The notes beneath the pieces were generated by a model that saw only the letters and a list, made by a program, of their open reading frames with translations, did not search any database and had not been told where the DNA came from. Both the position numbers and the translations under genes were made by a program. From positions 966,795 to 1,030,794 of the forward strand of contig NZ_JABEKT010000001.1 in assembly GCF_013283195.1 (NCBI RefSeq): a stretch of DNA of 64,000 bases. Direction: 5' to 3'. Positions 9,682-17,750 of this stretch are shown here, one piece after another (the stretch's first letter is position 1; each line of letters opens with the position of its first letter). This DNA is from Ensifer adhaerens. GTDB taxonomy: Bacteria; Pseudomonadota; Alphaproteobacteria; Rhizobiales; Rhizobiaceae.

Positions 9682-10704
9682 ATGGCCGTGTTGGTAACGG
9701 GCGGTGCCGGCTATATCGGCAGTCACATGACGTGGGCGTTGCTCGACGCGCATGAGGATGTGGTCGTGCTCGATCGGCTGTCGACCGGTTTTCGCTGGGC
9801 CGTACCACCCGAGGCACGCTTCTATCGCGGCGACGTCGGCGACAAGGCCTTGCTGGCGCGGATCTTTGAGGAACACGCGATTGACGCGATCGTGCATTTT
9901 GCAGGCTCTGCGATCGTGCCGGAATCCGTTGCCCATCCATTGGCCTACTACCAAAACAACACTGCCAATACCTGCACGTTGATCGAGGCCGGCGTAAAGG
10001 CGGGTATCGGTCATTTCGTCTTTTCGTCGACGGCCGCCGTTTACGGTAGCCAGGACGGTGAAGACCCGGTGCGCGAGACGGCGACACCCCACCCGGAAAG
10101 CCCATACGGACTGTCGAAGCTGATGGCCGAACTGATGCTGCGGGATGCGGCGGCTGCGCATGCATTCCGCTATGTGGTGCTGCGCTATTTCAATGTTGCC
10201 GGCGCCGACCCCAAGGGCCGAACCGGCCAGTCGACCACGGGAGCGACGCATCTGATCAAGGTCGCCTGCGAGGCTGCGCTCGGCAAAAGGTCGAAGATCG
10301 ACATCTACGGAACCGACTATCCAACAGCGGATGGCACCGGTGTGCGCGATTACATCCACGTCACGGATCTGGTCGAAGCTCATATGCGTGCGCTTGCCTA
10401 TCTCAGGGCTGGCGGGGAGCCACTGGTCAGCAATTGCGGCTATGGCGAGGGTTTTTCCGTGTTGCAGGTCATCGACACCATCAGGCGCCTCTCCGGTCGT
10501 GACATCACAGTCGAGCATGGGCCGCGGCGGCCGGGCGATATCGCTCGCATCGTCGCCGATCCGTCGCTGGCGCGGCTGAAGCTGGATTGGCTGCCAAGGC
10601 ATGCAAGCCTTGAAGAGATCGTCCAGAGTGCATTCGCCTGGGAAGAACATCTTGCCCGCAAGAACAGCTACGATCTGGCGCGTCCTCTGATCCGACTGGT
10701 GTGA
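9682..10704 (+). CDS. galE: UDP-glucose 4-epimerase (GalE family)
   Basis: GalE interconverts UDP-glucose and UDP-galactose with bound NAD, supplying galactose units for exopolysaccharide and LPS. The 340-residue protein begins with the Rossmann motif LVTGGAGYIGSH, then has the catalytic Ser region FSSTAAVYG, the Tyr-x3-Lys pair in SPYGLSKLMAE, and RYFNVAGADP. The open frame continues upstream, but the family N-terminus starts at the ATG at 9682. No strong ribosome site is visible there. Rhizobia often carry several paralogues (for example exoB), and which one this is cannot be decided. It converges on the chorismate mutase gene with a 9-bp gap. Confidence 0.9.
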   Translation: MAVLVTGGAGYIGSHMTWALLDAHEDVVVLDRLSTGFRWAVPPEARFYRGDVGDKALLARIFEEHAIDAIVHFAGSAIVPESVAHPLAYYQNNTANTCTLIEAGVKAGIGHFVFSSTAAVYGSQDGEDPVRETATPHPESPYGLSKLMAELMLRDAAAAHAFRYVVLRYFNVAGADPKGRTGQSTTGATHLIKVACEAALGKRSKIDIYGTDYPTADGTGVRDYIHVTDLVEAHMRALAYLRAGGEPLVSNCGYGEGFSVLQVIDTIRRLSGRDITVEHGPRRPGDIARIVADPSLARLKLDWLPRHASLEEIVQSAFAWEEHLARKNSYDLARPLIRLV

Positions 10705-10713
10705 GTTGCTCGA

Positions 10714-11034
10714 TCAGGGCGCTTGATCGTCGCCGTCCGTCTCGCCCAGTATCTTCTGCTCGTGCGCGATGGCGTGGTTGATCAGCCGTGCCCAGATATC
10801 CTCGTAGAAAGCTGGATCAAGACCCTGGCTTTCTGCATTCTTGCGGGCATTTTCCCGCACTTCCATCACCCGTGCCGGAATATCGGCCTTCAGCTTCAGT
10901 GGTCGTTTGATCTCGGCGGCGCGGTCGATATAGCCCCAGCGCTCGGCGAAAAGCGCCATCAGCGCCTGATCGAGCCGATCGATCTCGGCGCGCACATCGG
11001 CCATATCAGTGCATTCGGCTGGGGTCTTTTGCAT
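10714..11034 (-). CDS. Chorismate mutase, AroQ class
   Basis: This small all-helical enzyme converts chorismate to prephenate, the entry to phenylalanine and tyrosine synthesis. The 106-residue protein has the AroQ pattern: an N-terminal helix with RAEIDRLDQALMALFAERW (conserved Arg and Asp), the second active-site region AAEIKRPLKLKADIPARVME, and the C-terminal helix YEDIWARLINHAIAHEQ. It is a single-domain protein rather than a fusion with prephenate dehydratase. The ATG at 11034 is used; an internal ATG at 11004 is possible. It is convergent with galE. Confidence 0.88.
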   Translation of the reverse strand: MQKTPAECTDMADVRAEIDRLDQALMALFAERWGYIDRAAEIKRPLKLKADIPARVMEVRENARKNAESQGLDPAFYEDIWARLINHAIAHEQKILGETDGDDQAP

Positions 11035-11177
11035 CTGTCTCGTCCGGTTGCGGCACGGATGCCGTGCGCCCGCATGGGCACGCGGCGCTCTTGCGGCGCA
11101 CTGCTAACAAACGGCGGGTGATCTGAGAAGAGGCAACAGGGTCGCACGGTCCAGGCGCCACCAGGATGGTGGTCACC

Positions 11178-11246
11178 TCAGCAGGCGATCGCTTGGCGGG
11201 GGAGGAGGGTGCGGTCCTGTCTCCGTCCGCGGCGATCGCCTGCTGA
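11178..11246. repeat. Perfect 15-bp inverted repeat with 39-bp loop
   Basis: The arms TCAGCAGGCGATCGC (11178-11192) and GCGATCGCCTGCTGA (11232-11246) are exact reverse complements. The purine-rich then pyrimidine-rich loop can also pair internally. It lies between the last gene of the cyd operon and the start of chorismate mutase, so it may end cyd transcription, act on the chorismate mutase leader, or be a mobile palindromic repeat. There is no T-run. Confidence 0.7.
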
Positions 11247-11313
11247 CGTGTTGAGGAAAGCTAACCCGCCAAGCTTGAGCGAGGCTTTTTGCCCTGTCAC
11301 CGAACGATTACAA

Positions 11314-11430
11314 TCAGGTGCCGATCATCAGCTTGATCACGAGCCCGATGACGGTGACGGTAGCGACGCCCGCACACCACAGCCCGACGAACCAAAGAAG
11401 CTTTCGGCCGGTTCCCGTTTCGCTCTTCAA
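11314..11430 (-). CDS. DUF2474 small membrane protein of the bd-oxidase operon
   Basis: A 38-residue protein with a short basic N-terminus (KSETGTGRK) and one membrane helix (LLWFVGLWCAGVATVTVIGL) ending in VIKLMIGT. The LLWFxGLWxAG pattern and the position directly after cydB match DUF2474, a family usually found behind cyanide-insensitive bd oxidase genes. It starts with TTG at 11430, which overlaps the cydB stop (TTGA), implying coupled translation. By analogy with CydX, a single-helix subunit that stabilises the E. coli oxidase, it may be a third subunit. That role is inference. A frame this short with a TTG start is easily missed. Confidence 0.75.
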   Translation of the reverse strand: MKSETGTGRKLLWFVGLWCAGVATVTVIGLVIKLMIGT

Positions 11431-12431
11431 TGGTAACCCTCCTCCGGGTCGATCTTGCCGCGGAAGACCCAATAGGCATAGCCGGTATAGGCAAGGATGA
11501 TCGGCACCAGCACCAGGGCGCCGGCAAGCAGGAAGGACAGGCTCGCGTCGGGTGCCGCCGCATCCCAGATCGTCAGCGATGGCGGTACGATGTAGGGAAA
11601 GAAGCTGATGCCGATGCCGGCATAGCCAAGCACGAACAGCCCGAGCGCGGCAAGGAACGGCCTGCTGTCATGGCGGGTCCTGATGCCTGAAATCAAGAGG
11701 TATAGGCAGCCAAGCACCAGGAGCGGCACGATGATGCTGAAGATGGCCGTCGGCCAGCCGAACCAGCGCTGCAGATAGAGCGGCTCGAGGAACGGTGTCC
11801 ACAGGCTGACGATGCCCATGGCGGCGACCGTGCCGAATGAACATTTGAGGGCCAGGCTGCGGGCGCGATCCGCAAGGTCCCCATGGGTCTTCATGACAAG
11901 CCAGGTGGCGCCGAGCAACGCATAGCCGACGACGACGGCAATACCTGTCATGATCGAGAACGGCGTCAACCAGTCCCACCAGCCGCCAGTATAAGCACGG
12001 TTCTCGACGGGGATCCCCTGAACCAATGCCCCGAGCGTGATGCCTTGCGCGAAGGCGGCGAGCATCGAGCCCCCGGCAAAGGCCCAGTTCCAGAGATATT
12101 CGGCGCGCCGCGTGCGCCAGCGATACTCGAAGGCGACCCCGCGGAAGATGAGGCCGATGACCATGGCGATGATGGGCGCGTAGAGAGCCGGCAGGATGGT
12201 GGCGTAGGCGAGCGGAAACACCGCCATCAGGCCGCCGCCGCCGAGTACAAGCCAGGTCTCGTTGCCGTCCCAGACCGGTGCGACCGAGTTCATCATCACG
12301 TCGCGATCGTGCTTCTGCGGAAAGAATGGGAAGAGGATGCCGACACCGAGGTCGAACCCGTCGAGGATGACATAGGCGAGCACCGCAAAGGCGATGATGC
12401 CGGCCCAGATCAGCGGCAGATCAATGTCCAT
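11427..12431 (-). CDS. cydB: Cytochrome bd-type quinol oxidase subunit II
   Basis: CydB/CioB is the second large subunit of the bd-type oxidase, an inner-membrane enzyme that reduces O2 with quinol electrons. The 334-residue protein opens with MDIDLPLIWAGIIAFAVLAY, then VILDGFDLGVG and the family segment VAPVWDGNETWLVLGGGG, followed by eight or so helices. An upstream in-frame ATG exists at 12509, but the family N-terminus and a GGAG site favour 12431. The gene overlaps the cydA end by 11 bp and is followed by an overlapping DUF2474 gene, giving an A-B-small-subunit operon. Confidence 0.96.
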   Translation of the reverse strand: MDIDLPLIWAGIIAFAVLAYVILDGFDLGVGILFPFFPQKHDRDVMMNSVAPVWDGNETWLVLGGGGLMAVFPLAYATILPALYAPIIAMVIGLIFRGVAFEYRWRTRRAEYLWNWAFAGGSMLAAFAQGITLGALVQGIPVENRAYTGGWWDWLTPFSIMTGIAVVVGYALLGATWLVMKTHGDLADRARSLALKCSFGTVAAMGIVSLWTPFLEPLYLQRWFGWPTAIFSIIVPLLVLGCLYLLISGIRTRHDSRPFLAALGLFVLGYAGIGISFFPYIVPPSLTIWDAAAPDASLSFLLAGALVLVPIILAYTGYAYWVFRGKIDPEEGYH

Positions 12432-13824
12432 GATGGCCTCCATGGGGGTTGGCGATGGCGGCACCGGCCGTGCGGATCGGGCCCTCGTCGAGATCGGGTG
12501 TCGGGTCACGCGGCAGTCGCGCCATCAGCCGCAGGATGTAGAAGGTGCCGGCGCCGAAAACGAAGAAGTAGACGATGATGAAGGCAAGCAGCGAAGCGCC
12601 GACGGCGGGTGCTGCAATCGGTGCGACCGAATCCTTCGTCAAAAGGTGTCCGTAGACCGTATAGGGCTGGCGGCCGACTTCGGTGGTGACCCAGCCGGCA
12701 AGCACGGCGACAAAGCCGGCCGGTCCCATCACGACGGCTGCGCGATGCAGCCAGGCATTGCTGTCAAGCGTGCCGCGATACCGACACCACAGGCTCCAGA
12801 GCCCGATCCCGAGCATGGCGAAGCCGAGGCCGACCATGATGCGGAAGGACCAGAAGACGATACCGACAGGCGGATGCAGCTCCTCGGCAATGGTGTCGAG
12901 GCCGGCAAGCGGCGCATTGAGATCGTGCTTCAGGATCAGGCTGGACAGCTTCGGCACCTCGATGGCGTAGTCGACGCGCTTCTCGGCAGAGTTGGGAATG
13001 CCGAAGAGAATGAGCGGAGCCCCTTCCGGGTGGCTTTGGTAGTGGCCTTCCATCGCCATCACCTTGGCCGGCTGATGCTCCAGCGTGTTTAGGCCGTGCA
13101 TGTCGCCGGCAAAGATCTGGATCGGCGCGACGATCGCCGCCATCCACATCGCCATCGAGAACATTTTTCGCGCGCGGCGCGGCGCGGTCTTGCGGATCAG
13201 GTGCCAGGCGCCGCAGGCGCCGACGACGAAGGCTGTCGTCAGGTAGGCGGCAAGCACCATGTGCACCAGGCGATAGGGGAAGGATGGGTTGAAGACGATT
13301 GCCCACCAGTCGACCGGTACGAACTGTCCGACGTCGTTGATTTCAAAGCCTCTCGGCGTCTGCATCCACGAATTTGCCGAAAGGATCCAGGTGGCCGAGA
13401 TCAGCGTGCCGATCGCGACCATCACGGTTGCCAGAAAATGCAGCTTCGGGCCGACGCGGTTGAGGCCGAAGAGCATGACGCCGAGGAAGCCCGCCTCGAG
13501 GAAGAAGGCGGTCAGCACCTCATAGCCCATCAGTGGCCCGATGATCGGTCCGGCCTTGTCGGAAAAGACGCTCCAGTTGGTGCCGAACTGATAGGACATG
13601 ACGATGCCGGAGACGACGCCCATGCCGAAGGCGACGGCAAAGATCGTCTTCCAGAAATTGAAGAGTTCGAGATAGACCTCGTCTTTCTTCCACAGCCACA
13701 ACGCTTCAAGCACCGCAAGGTAGCTCGCAAGCCCGATCGAAAAGGCGGGGAAGATGATGTGGAACGAGACGGTGAAGGCGAACTGGATGCGGGCAAGTAT
13801 CGTCGCATCGAAACTTTCAAACAC
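12421..13824 (-). CDS. cydA: Cytochrome bd-type quinol oxidase subunit I (CIO-like)
   Basis: CydA/CioA carries the three haems and the quinol site. The 467-residue protein starts MFESFDATILARIQFAFTVS, followed by the helix with the N-terminal haem-ligand His (FHIIFPAFSIGL). It contains the conserved YQFGTNWSVF, LTAFFLEAGFLGVMLFG and TTEVGRQPYTVYG segments. The quinol-binding loop is short compared with E. coli CydA (522 residues), as in the cyanide-insensitive (CioAB) branch. It is the first gene of the cydA-cydB-DUF2474 operon. Two perfect palindromes lie ~90-125 bases upstream of the start and are candidates for control by oxygen, NO or redox regulators. Confidence 0.96.
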   Translation of the reverse strand: MFESFDATILARIQFAFTVSFHIIFPAFSIGLASYLAVLEALWLWKKDEVYLELFNFWKTIFAVAFGMGVVSGIVMSYQFGTNWSVFSDKAGPIIGPLMGYEVLTAFFLEAGFLGVMLFGLNRVGPKLHFLATVMVAIGTLISATWILSANSWMQTPRGFEINDVGQFVPVDWWAIVFNPSFPYRLVHMVLAAYLTTAFVVGACGAWHLIRKTAPRRARKMFSMAMWMAAIVAPIQIFAGDMHGLNTLEHQPAKVMAMEGHYQSHPEGAPLILFGIPNSAEKRVDYAIEVPKLSSLILKHDLNAPLAGLDTIAEELHPPVGIVFWSFRIMVGLGFAMLGIGLWSLWCRYRGTLDSNAWLHRAAVVMGPAGFVAVLAGWVTTEVGRQPYTVYGHLLTKDSVAPIAAPAVGASLLAFIIVYFFVFGAGTFYILRLMARLPRDPTPDLDEGPIRTAGAAIANPHGGHHGH

Positions 13825-14152
13825 GGCACAATCCTTTCAGACATGCAGCGTCGTGCGCGTGTTCTGGCGCGCAAAGACCGCTGCAACTCTCTGTCTGCTG
13901 CACACTTTCAGCCTCGGATCATTGTGATCCCAGGCATTGCACAATGCCTTTCACGGCGGGGCCAATCCTGTGGTTGCATCCGCGTTTCAGCATGCGCTTG
14001 AATCTGCGCCAAAATTGCCAAAGGTCAATGTTAGACCGGCCGCCACGTTGTCACACTGCGGCAATGTCTCGCTTGCGGCAAAAGGGAGCGGGCGCGCCGG
14101 TGATGGACGGCGCGAAGAAATTCGACATGCATTGCGGTCGAAGGGCCGGCGT
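13825..14152. other. Intergenic region upstream of cydA
   Basis: This 328-base gap lies between the 3' end of the M20 hydrolase gene and the start of cydA, both on the minus strand. No credible gene is seen. It holds the tandem palindromes listed separately, and so probably the cyd promoter. A canonical FNR/Anr box (TTGAT-N4-ATCAA) was not found. Confidence 0.6.
13916..13949. promoter_or_regulatory. Two adjacent perfect palindromes upstream of cydA
   Basis: GGATCA-TTG-TGATCC (13916-13930) is followed one base later by AGGCATTG-CA-CAATGCCT (13932-13949). Both are exact dyads, and the second contains ATTGCACAAT. The position before the cyd operon suggests operators, for example for a MarR-, GntR- or TetR-type repressor. 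The binding protein is unknown. Confidence 0.5.
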
Positions 14153-15322
14153 TCACCGGGTCGGCAGATAGGCCTCCGCGAGCTCGGTCCAGAAGGCGGC
14201 GCCGATCGGCAGAAGATCGTCGTTGAAATTATAGGCAGGATGGTGGAGCGGCTTTTCCTCGCCCGACACTTTCGAGCCAAGGAAGAAATAGGTCCCTGGC
14301 CGCTCCTGCAGCATATAGGCGAAATCCTCGCTGCCCATGAAGGGGCGCTCGAGATCGATCACCTTGTCGGCGCCAGCGAAACGAACGGCAAGATCGCGGA
14401 CGAAATCCGTCTCTGCCTTGTGGTTGATCGTCGCGTCGTAGCTGCGCAGGTAGTCGACCGTTGCGCGCATGCCGAAGCTCGTGGCTTGTGCCTCTGCGAT
14501 CATGCGGATGCGGCGCTCCAGTTCGTCGCGAACGCCGGGATCGAAGGAACGGATGCCGACGACGATTTCGGCGCGCTCCGGGATGATGTTGCTGGCCGAA
14601 CCCGCATGGAAGGCGCCGACGGTGACGACCGACGGATCCATCGGGTGGATGTTGCGCGAGACGATCGATTGCAGCGCCATGATGATCGAGGCGCCGCAGA
14701 CGATCGGATCCGCCGTCTCCTGCGGTTCGGCGCCATGGCCGCCGCGGCCGTGCACGGTGATGCGCGCTTCGTCGACCGCCGCCATGATCGGCCCTTCGCG
14801 CAGGGCAAATTGTCCAAAGGGCAGGCCCGGTTCGTTGTGGAGGGCGAAGACGGCATCGCAGGGGAATTTCTCAAACAGCCCTTCGTCCATCATGATCTTG
14901 GCGCCGCCGAAATTTTCCTCGGCCGGCTGGAAGATCAGGTGAATGGTGCCATCGAAATTGCGCCGTTCGGCAAGCGCGCGCGCCGCTCCGAGCAGCATCG
15001 TCGTGTGGCCGTCATGCCCGCAGGCATGCATCAGCCCTGGTGTCTTGCTGGCGTAGCCGAGGCCGGTTTCCTCCAGGATCGGCAGCGCGTCGATATCGGC
15101 GCGGATGCCGATCGAGCGCGATCCGCTGCCGTTGCGCAGGGTCCCGACGACGCCGGTTTTTGAAAGCCCAGTCGTCACCTCGTAGCCGAGTTCGGCAAGG
15201 TGCCGCCCGATGAAGGCCGAGGTCCGCGTCTCTTCCAGCCCCAGTTCCGGATGGGCATGCAGGTCGTGGCGGATGGCGACAAGCTCCGGCATGGCGTTGT
15301 CGATCGACGAGGAAAGCTTCAT
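14153..15322 (-). CDS. M20 family amidohydrolase (aminoacylase/hippurate hydrolase type)
   Basis: A 389-residue metal-dependent hydrolase that cleaves N-acyl or amide bonds of amino-acid derivatives. Motifs are RHDLHAHPELGLEE, the metal-binding MHACGHDGHTTMLLG, the catalytic FQPAEENFGGAKIM, the dimerisation-lid segment HGRGGHGAEP, and MGSEDFAYMLQ. The ATG at 15322 follows the permease stop by one base; an in-frame GTG at 15334 would overlap the permease. It is the last gene of an amino-acid ABC importer operon, so it probably deacylates or deamidates the imported compound. The exact substrate is unknown. Confidence 0.9.
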   Translation of the reverse strand: MKLSSSIDNAMPELVAIRHDLHAHPELGLEETRTSAFIGRHLAELGYEVTTGLSKTGVVGTLRNGSGSRSIGIRADIDALPILEETGLGYASKTPGLMHACGHDGHTTMLLGAARALAERRNFDGTIHLIFQPAEENFGGAKIMMDEGLFEKFPCDAVFALHNEPGLPFGQFALREGPIMAAVDEARITVHGRGGHGAEPQETADPIVCGASIIMALQSIVSRNIHPMDPSVVTVGAFHAGSASNIIPERAEIVVGIRSFDPGVRDELERRIRMIAEAQATSFGMRATVDYLRSYDATINHKAETDFVRDLAVRFAGADKVIDLERPFMGSEDFAYMLQERPGTYFFLGSKVSGEEKPLHHPAYNFNDDLLPIGAAFWTELAEAYLPTR

Positions 15323-15323
15323 G

Positions 15324-16148
15324 TCAGGCACCACGGGTTGGTATGCGGTTTTCGAATGTGCGGAAGGCCACCACCAGAATGCCGGTGAGGCACATGTAGA
15401 TGAGTGCGAGCAACAGCAGCGGCTCGTAGGTCAGGAACGTCTCCTGCCGCACCTTGGAGATGACGGCGTAGACGTCGACGACGGTGATCGTTGCCACCAG
15501 CGGCGTCGATTTCAGCTGCAGCACCGTTTCGCCGTTGAGTGTCGGCAATGCGCGGTGGATGGCGCGCGGCAGCCAGATGCGGCGAAACATCGTCCAACGG
15601 CTCATGCCATAGGCTTTCGCCGCCTCCAGCTCGCCGGCGGGAACGCCGGCGAAGGCGCCGCGCATCACTTCGCCTTCGTAAGCGGCGAAGGATATCGTCA
15701 GCGCCGCGACGCCATAGGGCCACGCCTCGCGCAGATAGGGCCAGAGGAAGGATTGGCGGATGGCGGGAAACTGCGGGAACAGCGAGCCTAGCCCGTAATA
15801 GAGCAGCCAGAGCTGCAAGAGCAGCGGCGTGCCGCGAATCACGGTGCAGAACACCTTTGCCGGCAGCTTGAAGAACCAGGGGCCGGTCACCTGCGCGAGC
15901 CCGATCGGCACGGCGAGCAGGAAGCCGAGGATCGCGGTGCTGAACAGCATCACCAGGCTGACGAGAATGCCCCAGCCGAGCCGTGGCAGGTAGCGGGGCA
16001 GCCAGTCCCAGCGCATGAAGACGGCGACGCAGACGACGAAGGCGGCGAAGACCAGCATCATCACGATGCGATGTGGCTGGAAGAAGCTGCGCGCGGTCGG
16101 CAGGTCTTCGGGGGTAAAGGCGACGGCGTGGGTGGTTTGATCCGTCAT
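15324..16148 (-). CDS. Amino-acid ABC transporter permease (HisM/ArtM type)
   Basis: A 274-residue inner-membrane subunit of a polar amino-acid importer. After an N-terminal cytoplasmic stretch and extra helix, it has the conserved VIRGTPLLLQLWLLYYGLG segment and the cytoplasmic coupling loop EAAKAYGMSRWTMFRRIWLP. An additional upstream frame exists, but the ATG at 16148 overlaps the stop of the first permease (ATGA), which fixes the start. It forms a heterodimer with the other permease gene in this operon. Confidence 0.93.
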   Translation of the reverse strand: MTDQTTHAVAFTPEDLPTARSFFQPHRIVMMLVFAAFVVCVAVFMRWDWLPRYLPRLGWGILVSLVMLFSTAILGFLLAVPIGLAQVTGPWFFKLPAKVFCTVIRGTPLLLQLWLLYYGLGSLFPQFPAIRQSFLWPYLREAWPYGVAALTISFAAYEGEVMRGAFAGVPAGELEAAKAYGMSRWTMFRRIWLPRAIHRALPTLNGETVLQLKSTPLVATITVVDVYAVISKVRQETFLTYEPLLLLALIYMCLTGILVVAFRTFENRIPTRGA

Positions 16149-16870
16149 CGCTGCTCCGCGAAACCGCGCCTCGCATGCCGTTCCAGCATGCCGATGAAGA
16201 TGTTGGAAACGAGCGTCAGCGCCAGATAGAGCGCGCCTGCGGCGAGGAAGAACAGGAGATAGGCCTTGGTCGTGCCCGCGGCCTGGCGTGTGACCAGCGT
16301 CAGCTCGCTGAAGCCGACGACCGCCAGAAGCGCCGTGTCCTTGGTGGCGATCAGCCAGAGATTGGAGAGGCCGGGGATGGCGTAGGGTAGCATCGCCGGC
16401 AGGGTGATGCGCCGCAGCACCTTCAGTGGTGACATGCCATAGGCGCGCGCGGCCTCTATCTGACCGGCCGGAACAGCCTTGATCGCACCGCGAAGCACCT
16501 CGGTGGAATAGGCGCCCTGCACCACGCCGATGACGAAGATGCCGGCCATCAGGCCGCTGATGTCGACGGGGCCGATCGAGAACAGTGCGAGCAACTGGTT
16601 CAGGAGATCGGTGCCGGCGTAATAGAGCAGGAGGATGAGCACCAGCTCTGGCACAGCCCTGACGACCGTGGTGTAGCATTCGAGCAGATCACGCAGGATC
16701 GGCCCGCCATAGAGCTTGCCGAAGGCGCCGCCGACGCCGAGCGTCAGGCCGAGCGCAAAACCGCCAATGGCGATCTGGATCGAGTTGACGAAACCCTGCA
16801 GCAGCACTCCGCCCCAACCGGGCGCGGAGAGCGCAAGCAGGCTCCAATTGACGATAGAATCCGATGCCAT
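16145..16870 (-). CDS. Amino-acid ABC transporter permease (HisQ/ArtQ type)
   Basis: A 241-residue permease of the His/Glu/Gln/Arg/opine family. It has the LLQGFVNSIQIAIGGFALGL first helix, the VVRAVPELVLILLLYYAG segment and the coupling loop EAARAYGMSPLKVLRRITLP. The frame is open upstream to 16909, but CGGAGGT precedes the ATG at 16870. It overlaps the downstream permease by four bases and lies 60 bases after the binding-protein gene. Confidence 0.93.
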   Translation of the reverse strand: MASDSIVNWSLLALSAPGWGGVLLQGFVNSIQIAIGGFALGLTLGVGGAFGKLYGGPILRDLLECYTTVVRAVPELVLILLLYYAGTDLLNQLLALFSIGPVDISGLMAGIFVIGVVQGAYSTEVLRGAIKAVPAGQIEAARAYGMSPLKVLRRITLPAMLPYAIPGLSNLWLIATKDTALLAVVGFSELTLVTRQAAGTTKAYLLFFLAAGALYLALTLVSNIFIGMLERHARRGFAEQR

Positions 16871-16930
16871 GCGTCTTCGACCTCCGAAGGCATCGGCCGG
16901 CAGCCTCAATGACTGCCGGCCGGCTGTGCC

Positions 16931-17713
16931 TTATTCGCCGTAGATGTCGAAGTCGAAGTACTTCTTCGAGAACGTGTCGTAGGTGCCGTTGTCGCGGATC
17001 GCCTTGATCGCGGCATTGAGCTTGTCCTTGAGCTCGGTCTCGCCCTTGCGCAGGCCGACGCCGACGCCCGGGCCGATCACGGCCACGTCTTCGGCGACGT
17101 CACCCTTGTAGTCGCAGCACTCCTTGCCCTGGTCGGTGGCAAGGAAAGCCTTGAGCGCGATCGCGTCCGCCTGGACAGCGTCCACGCGTCCGGCGGCCAG
17201 ATCGTTGTTGGCCTCGTCCTGCGTCTGGTATTCCTTGACCTCGATGCCGGCCGCGGCGAAATGCTTGGCGGCATAGGCCTGGTGCACGGTCGAGACCTGG
17301 ACGCCGATCGTCTTGCCGGCAAGGCCTTCCGGTGTCGGTTTGAAATCCACGCCCTTGGTGCCGATGACGCCGGTCGGCGTGTTGTAGTACTTGTCGGAGA
17401 AGTCGATCGTCTTCAGCCGCTCGTCGGTGATCGACATCGAGCTCATGATCATGTCGATCTTCTTCGATGTCAGCGCCGGAATGATGCCGTCCCAGGCGAC
17501 CGGCGTCAGCACGCATTCGAGCTTTGCTTCCGCACAGACAGCGTTCATGAGTTCGACTTCCCAGCCTTCCCATTTGCCGCTGGCATCTGGCGCGGTGAAG
17601 GGCGGGTAAGGTTCGGCGGCGACGCCGACCTTCAGGGCTTCCGCCGAAGCGGCGATGCCGCCGCTGACGGCAATGGCGGCTGCGACCGCCAGGACTTTCA
17701 ATGTCTTCTTCAT
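16931..17713 (-). CDS. Periplasmic amino-acid-binding protein (family 3)
   Basis: A 260-residue solute-binding protein with a signal peptide of about 24 residues (MKKTLKVLAVAAAIAVSGGI). The mature protein has family-3 motifs: AAEPYPPFTAPDASGKWEGW, DMIMSSMSITDERLKTIDFS, and the second-lobe segment GLAGKTIGVQVSTVH. The Lys/Arg/Orn- and octopine/nopaline-binding proteins belong to this group, which fits the arginine-degradation genes divergent from the operon. The ligand is not proven by sequence. It is the second gene after the ATPase. Confidence 0.93.
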   Translation of the reverse strand: MKKTLKVLAVAAAIAVSGGIAASAEALKVGVAAEPYPPFTAPDASGKWEGWEVELMNAVCAEAKLECVLTPVAWDGIIPALTSKKIDMIMSSMSITDERLKTIDFSDKYYNTPTGVIGTKGVDFKPTPEGLAGKTIGVQVSTVHQAYAAKHFAAAGIEVKEYQTQDEANNDLAAGRVDAVQADAIALKAFLATDQGKECCDYKGDVAEDVAVIGPGVGVGLRKGETELKDKLNAAIKAIRDNGTYDTFSKKYFDFDIYGE

Positions 17714-17750
17714 GCTGTTCCCCTTTTTTGGTTGTTGAGCATTGCTGAAT

